Shown: piece after piece, positions 63,789-64,000 of the stretch
How positions within the stretch are numbered: position 1 is the first letter of the stretch
How the letters are laid out: each line of letters starts with the position of its first letter
Assembly: GCF_026340675.1 (NCBI RefSeq)
Contig: NZ_JAPEOX010000006.1
Coordinates: 76,949 to 140,948, forward strand
Length of the DNA: 64,000 nucleotides
Source of the DNA: Streptomyces sp. NBC_01264
GTDB taxonomy: Bacteria > Actinomycetota > Actinomycetes > Streptomycetales > Streptomycetaceae
Reading direction: 5' to 3'
Made by a program: the position numbers and the translations under genes
The notes under the pieces: model-generated
What the model was told of the DNA's origin: nothing
What the model saw: only the letters and a program-made list of their open reading frames with translations
Databases searched by the model: none

Positions 63789-64000
63789 CGCCTAGCGGGT
63801 TACCTCCCGCGCGGAGCGCGGGAGGCCCTGGCCTGCAAAGCAGGCCGCCCCCGGCGAAGCCGGGGGCCTGGTCCGGAGCGAAGCGCAGGACCCCGGCCGG
63901 GGCCGGCCATGCCCTGGAGCGCAGCGGAAGGGCCCCCCGCCGAAGGCGGGGCCGCCGAGCGCAGTGAGGCGGTTCCCTTCCCAGGCGCGCAGCGCCTGGG
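63789..64000. repeat. Telomere-like array of terminal palindromes
   Basis: Perfect hairpins with three-base loops follow each other: 63803-63825 (10-bp arms, loop GGA), 63830-63846 (7 bp, AAA), 63847-63867 (9 bp, GAA), 63935-63951 (7 bp, GAA) and 63980-64000 (9 bp, GCA). Weaker palindromes lie between them. No gene is present. Dense short palindromes with GNA-type loops are the hallmark of Streptomyces telomeres, where they fold in the 3' single-strand overhang. The last palindrome ends exactly at position 64000. Confidence 0.8.

Noticed and set aside
63789..64000. Terminal hairpins as ordinary rho-independent terminators
   Set aside because: There are at least five in 200 bp with three-base loops, no U-tracts and no gene ending into them, which fits telomeric foldback DNA better.
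1..64000. tRNA, rRNA, CRISPR arrays
   Set aside because: None recognised on reading either strand.

Overview
The window is high-GC DNA with Streptomyces-type codon use, GTG starts and tightly overlapped genes. The families present (PUFA-synthase-like PKS, helicase-associated DEAH protein, Stv-domain protein, LAxTG surface protein, many IS6, IS5, IS701 and IS110 elements) fit a Streptomyces linear replicon. The last ~210 bp (63789-64000) is a run of short perfect palindromes with purine triloops, the architecture of Streptomyces telomeres. The window therefore looks like the last ~64 kb of a chromosome arm or linear plasmid, with the terminus at or near position 64000.

Layout. (1) 1-9052: an intact biosynthetic operon. 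It holds the C-terminal ketoreductase of an upstream PKS, a KS-AT-dehydratase-phosphopantetheinyl transferase megaprotein, a discrete ACP, an alpha/beta hydrolase, a UDP-glycosyltransferase and a SAM methyltransferase. The genes are joined by 1-4 nt overlaps or short gaps. They suggest a glycosylated or methylated fatty-acyl (hglE/PUFA-like) product. (2) 9053-30763: an IS graveyard holding islands of accessory genes: a catalase-like haem protein, a Cys/His/Asp hydrolase-like protein, a putative Stv-domain protein, a truncated Ku fused to a truncated sortase-anchored surface protein, and remnants of a second biosynthetic cluster (MFS, KAS III, crotonase fragments). (3) 30860-41105: a nine-gene cassette built around a sedoheptulose-7-phosphate cyclase (2-epi-5-epi-valiolone synthase type). 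It also has a VOC protein, four different oxidoreductase types plus an alditol-oxidase-like flavoprotein, a TIM-barrel isomerase and an MFS exporter. This is a C7-cyclitol (carbasugar) pathway without an aminotransferase, kinase or glycosyltransferase, and it is flanked by IS on both sides. (4) 41106-47930: nested IS (IS6, then an IS5-like element, then ISAs1), small secreted proteins, and IS30 and IS256 fragments. (5) 47914-50876: a Gtr-like three-component glycosylation cassette. (6) 51025-58732: IS6 copies, a beta-propeller surface gene split by a clean IS3 insertion, and a possible ADP-ribosyltransferase-type toxin. (7) 58733-64000: a truncated regulator, a CYTH protein, a telomere-type DEAH helicase, a lower-GC orphan gene and the terminal palindromes.

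The most interesting candidates are the cyclitol cassette, an inferred inversion of that cassette by recombination between two IS427-type copies, a repeated transposase/accessory-protein architecture in two unrelated IS5-like elements, and the telomere-like end. All functions are read from sequence motifs and family knowledge; no database search was run.
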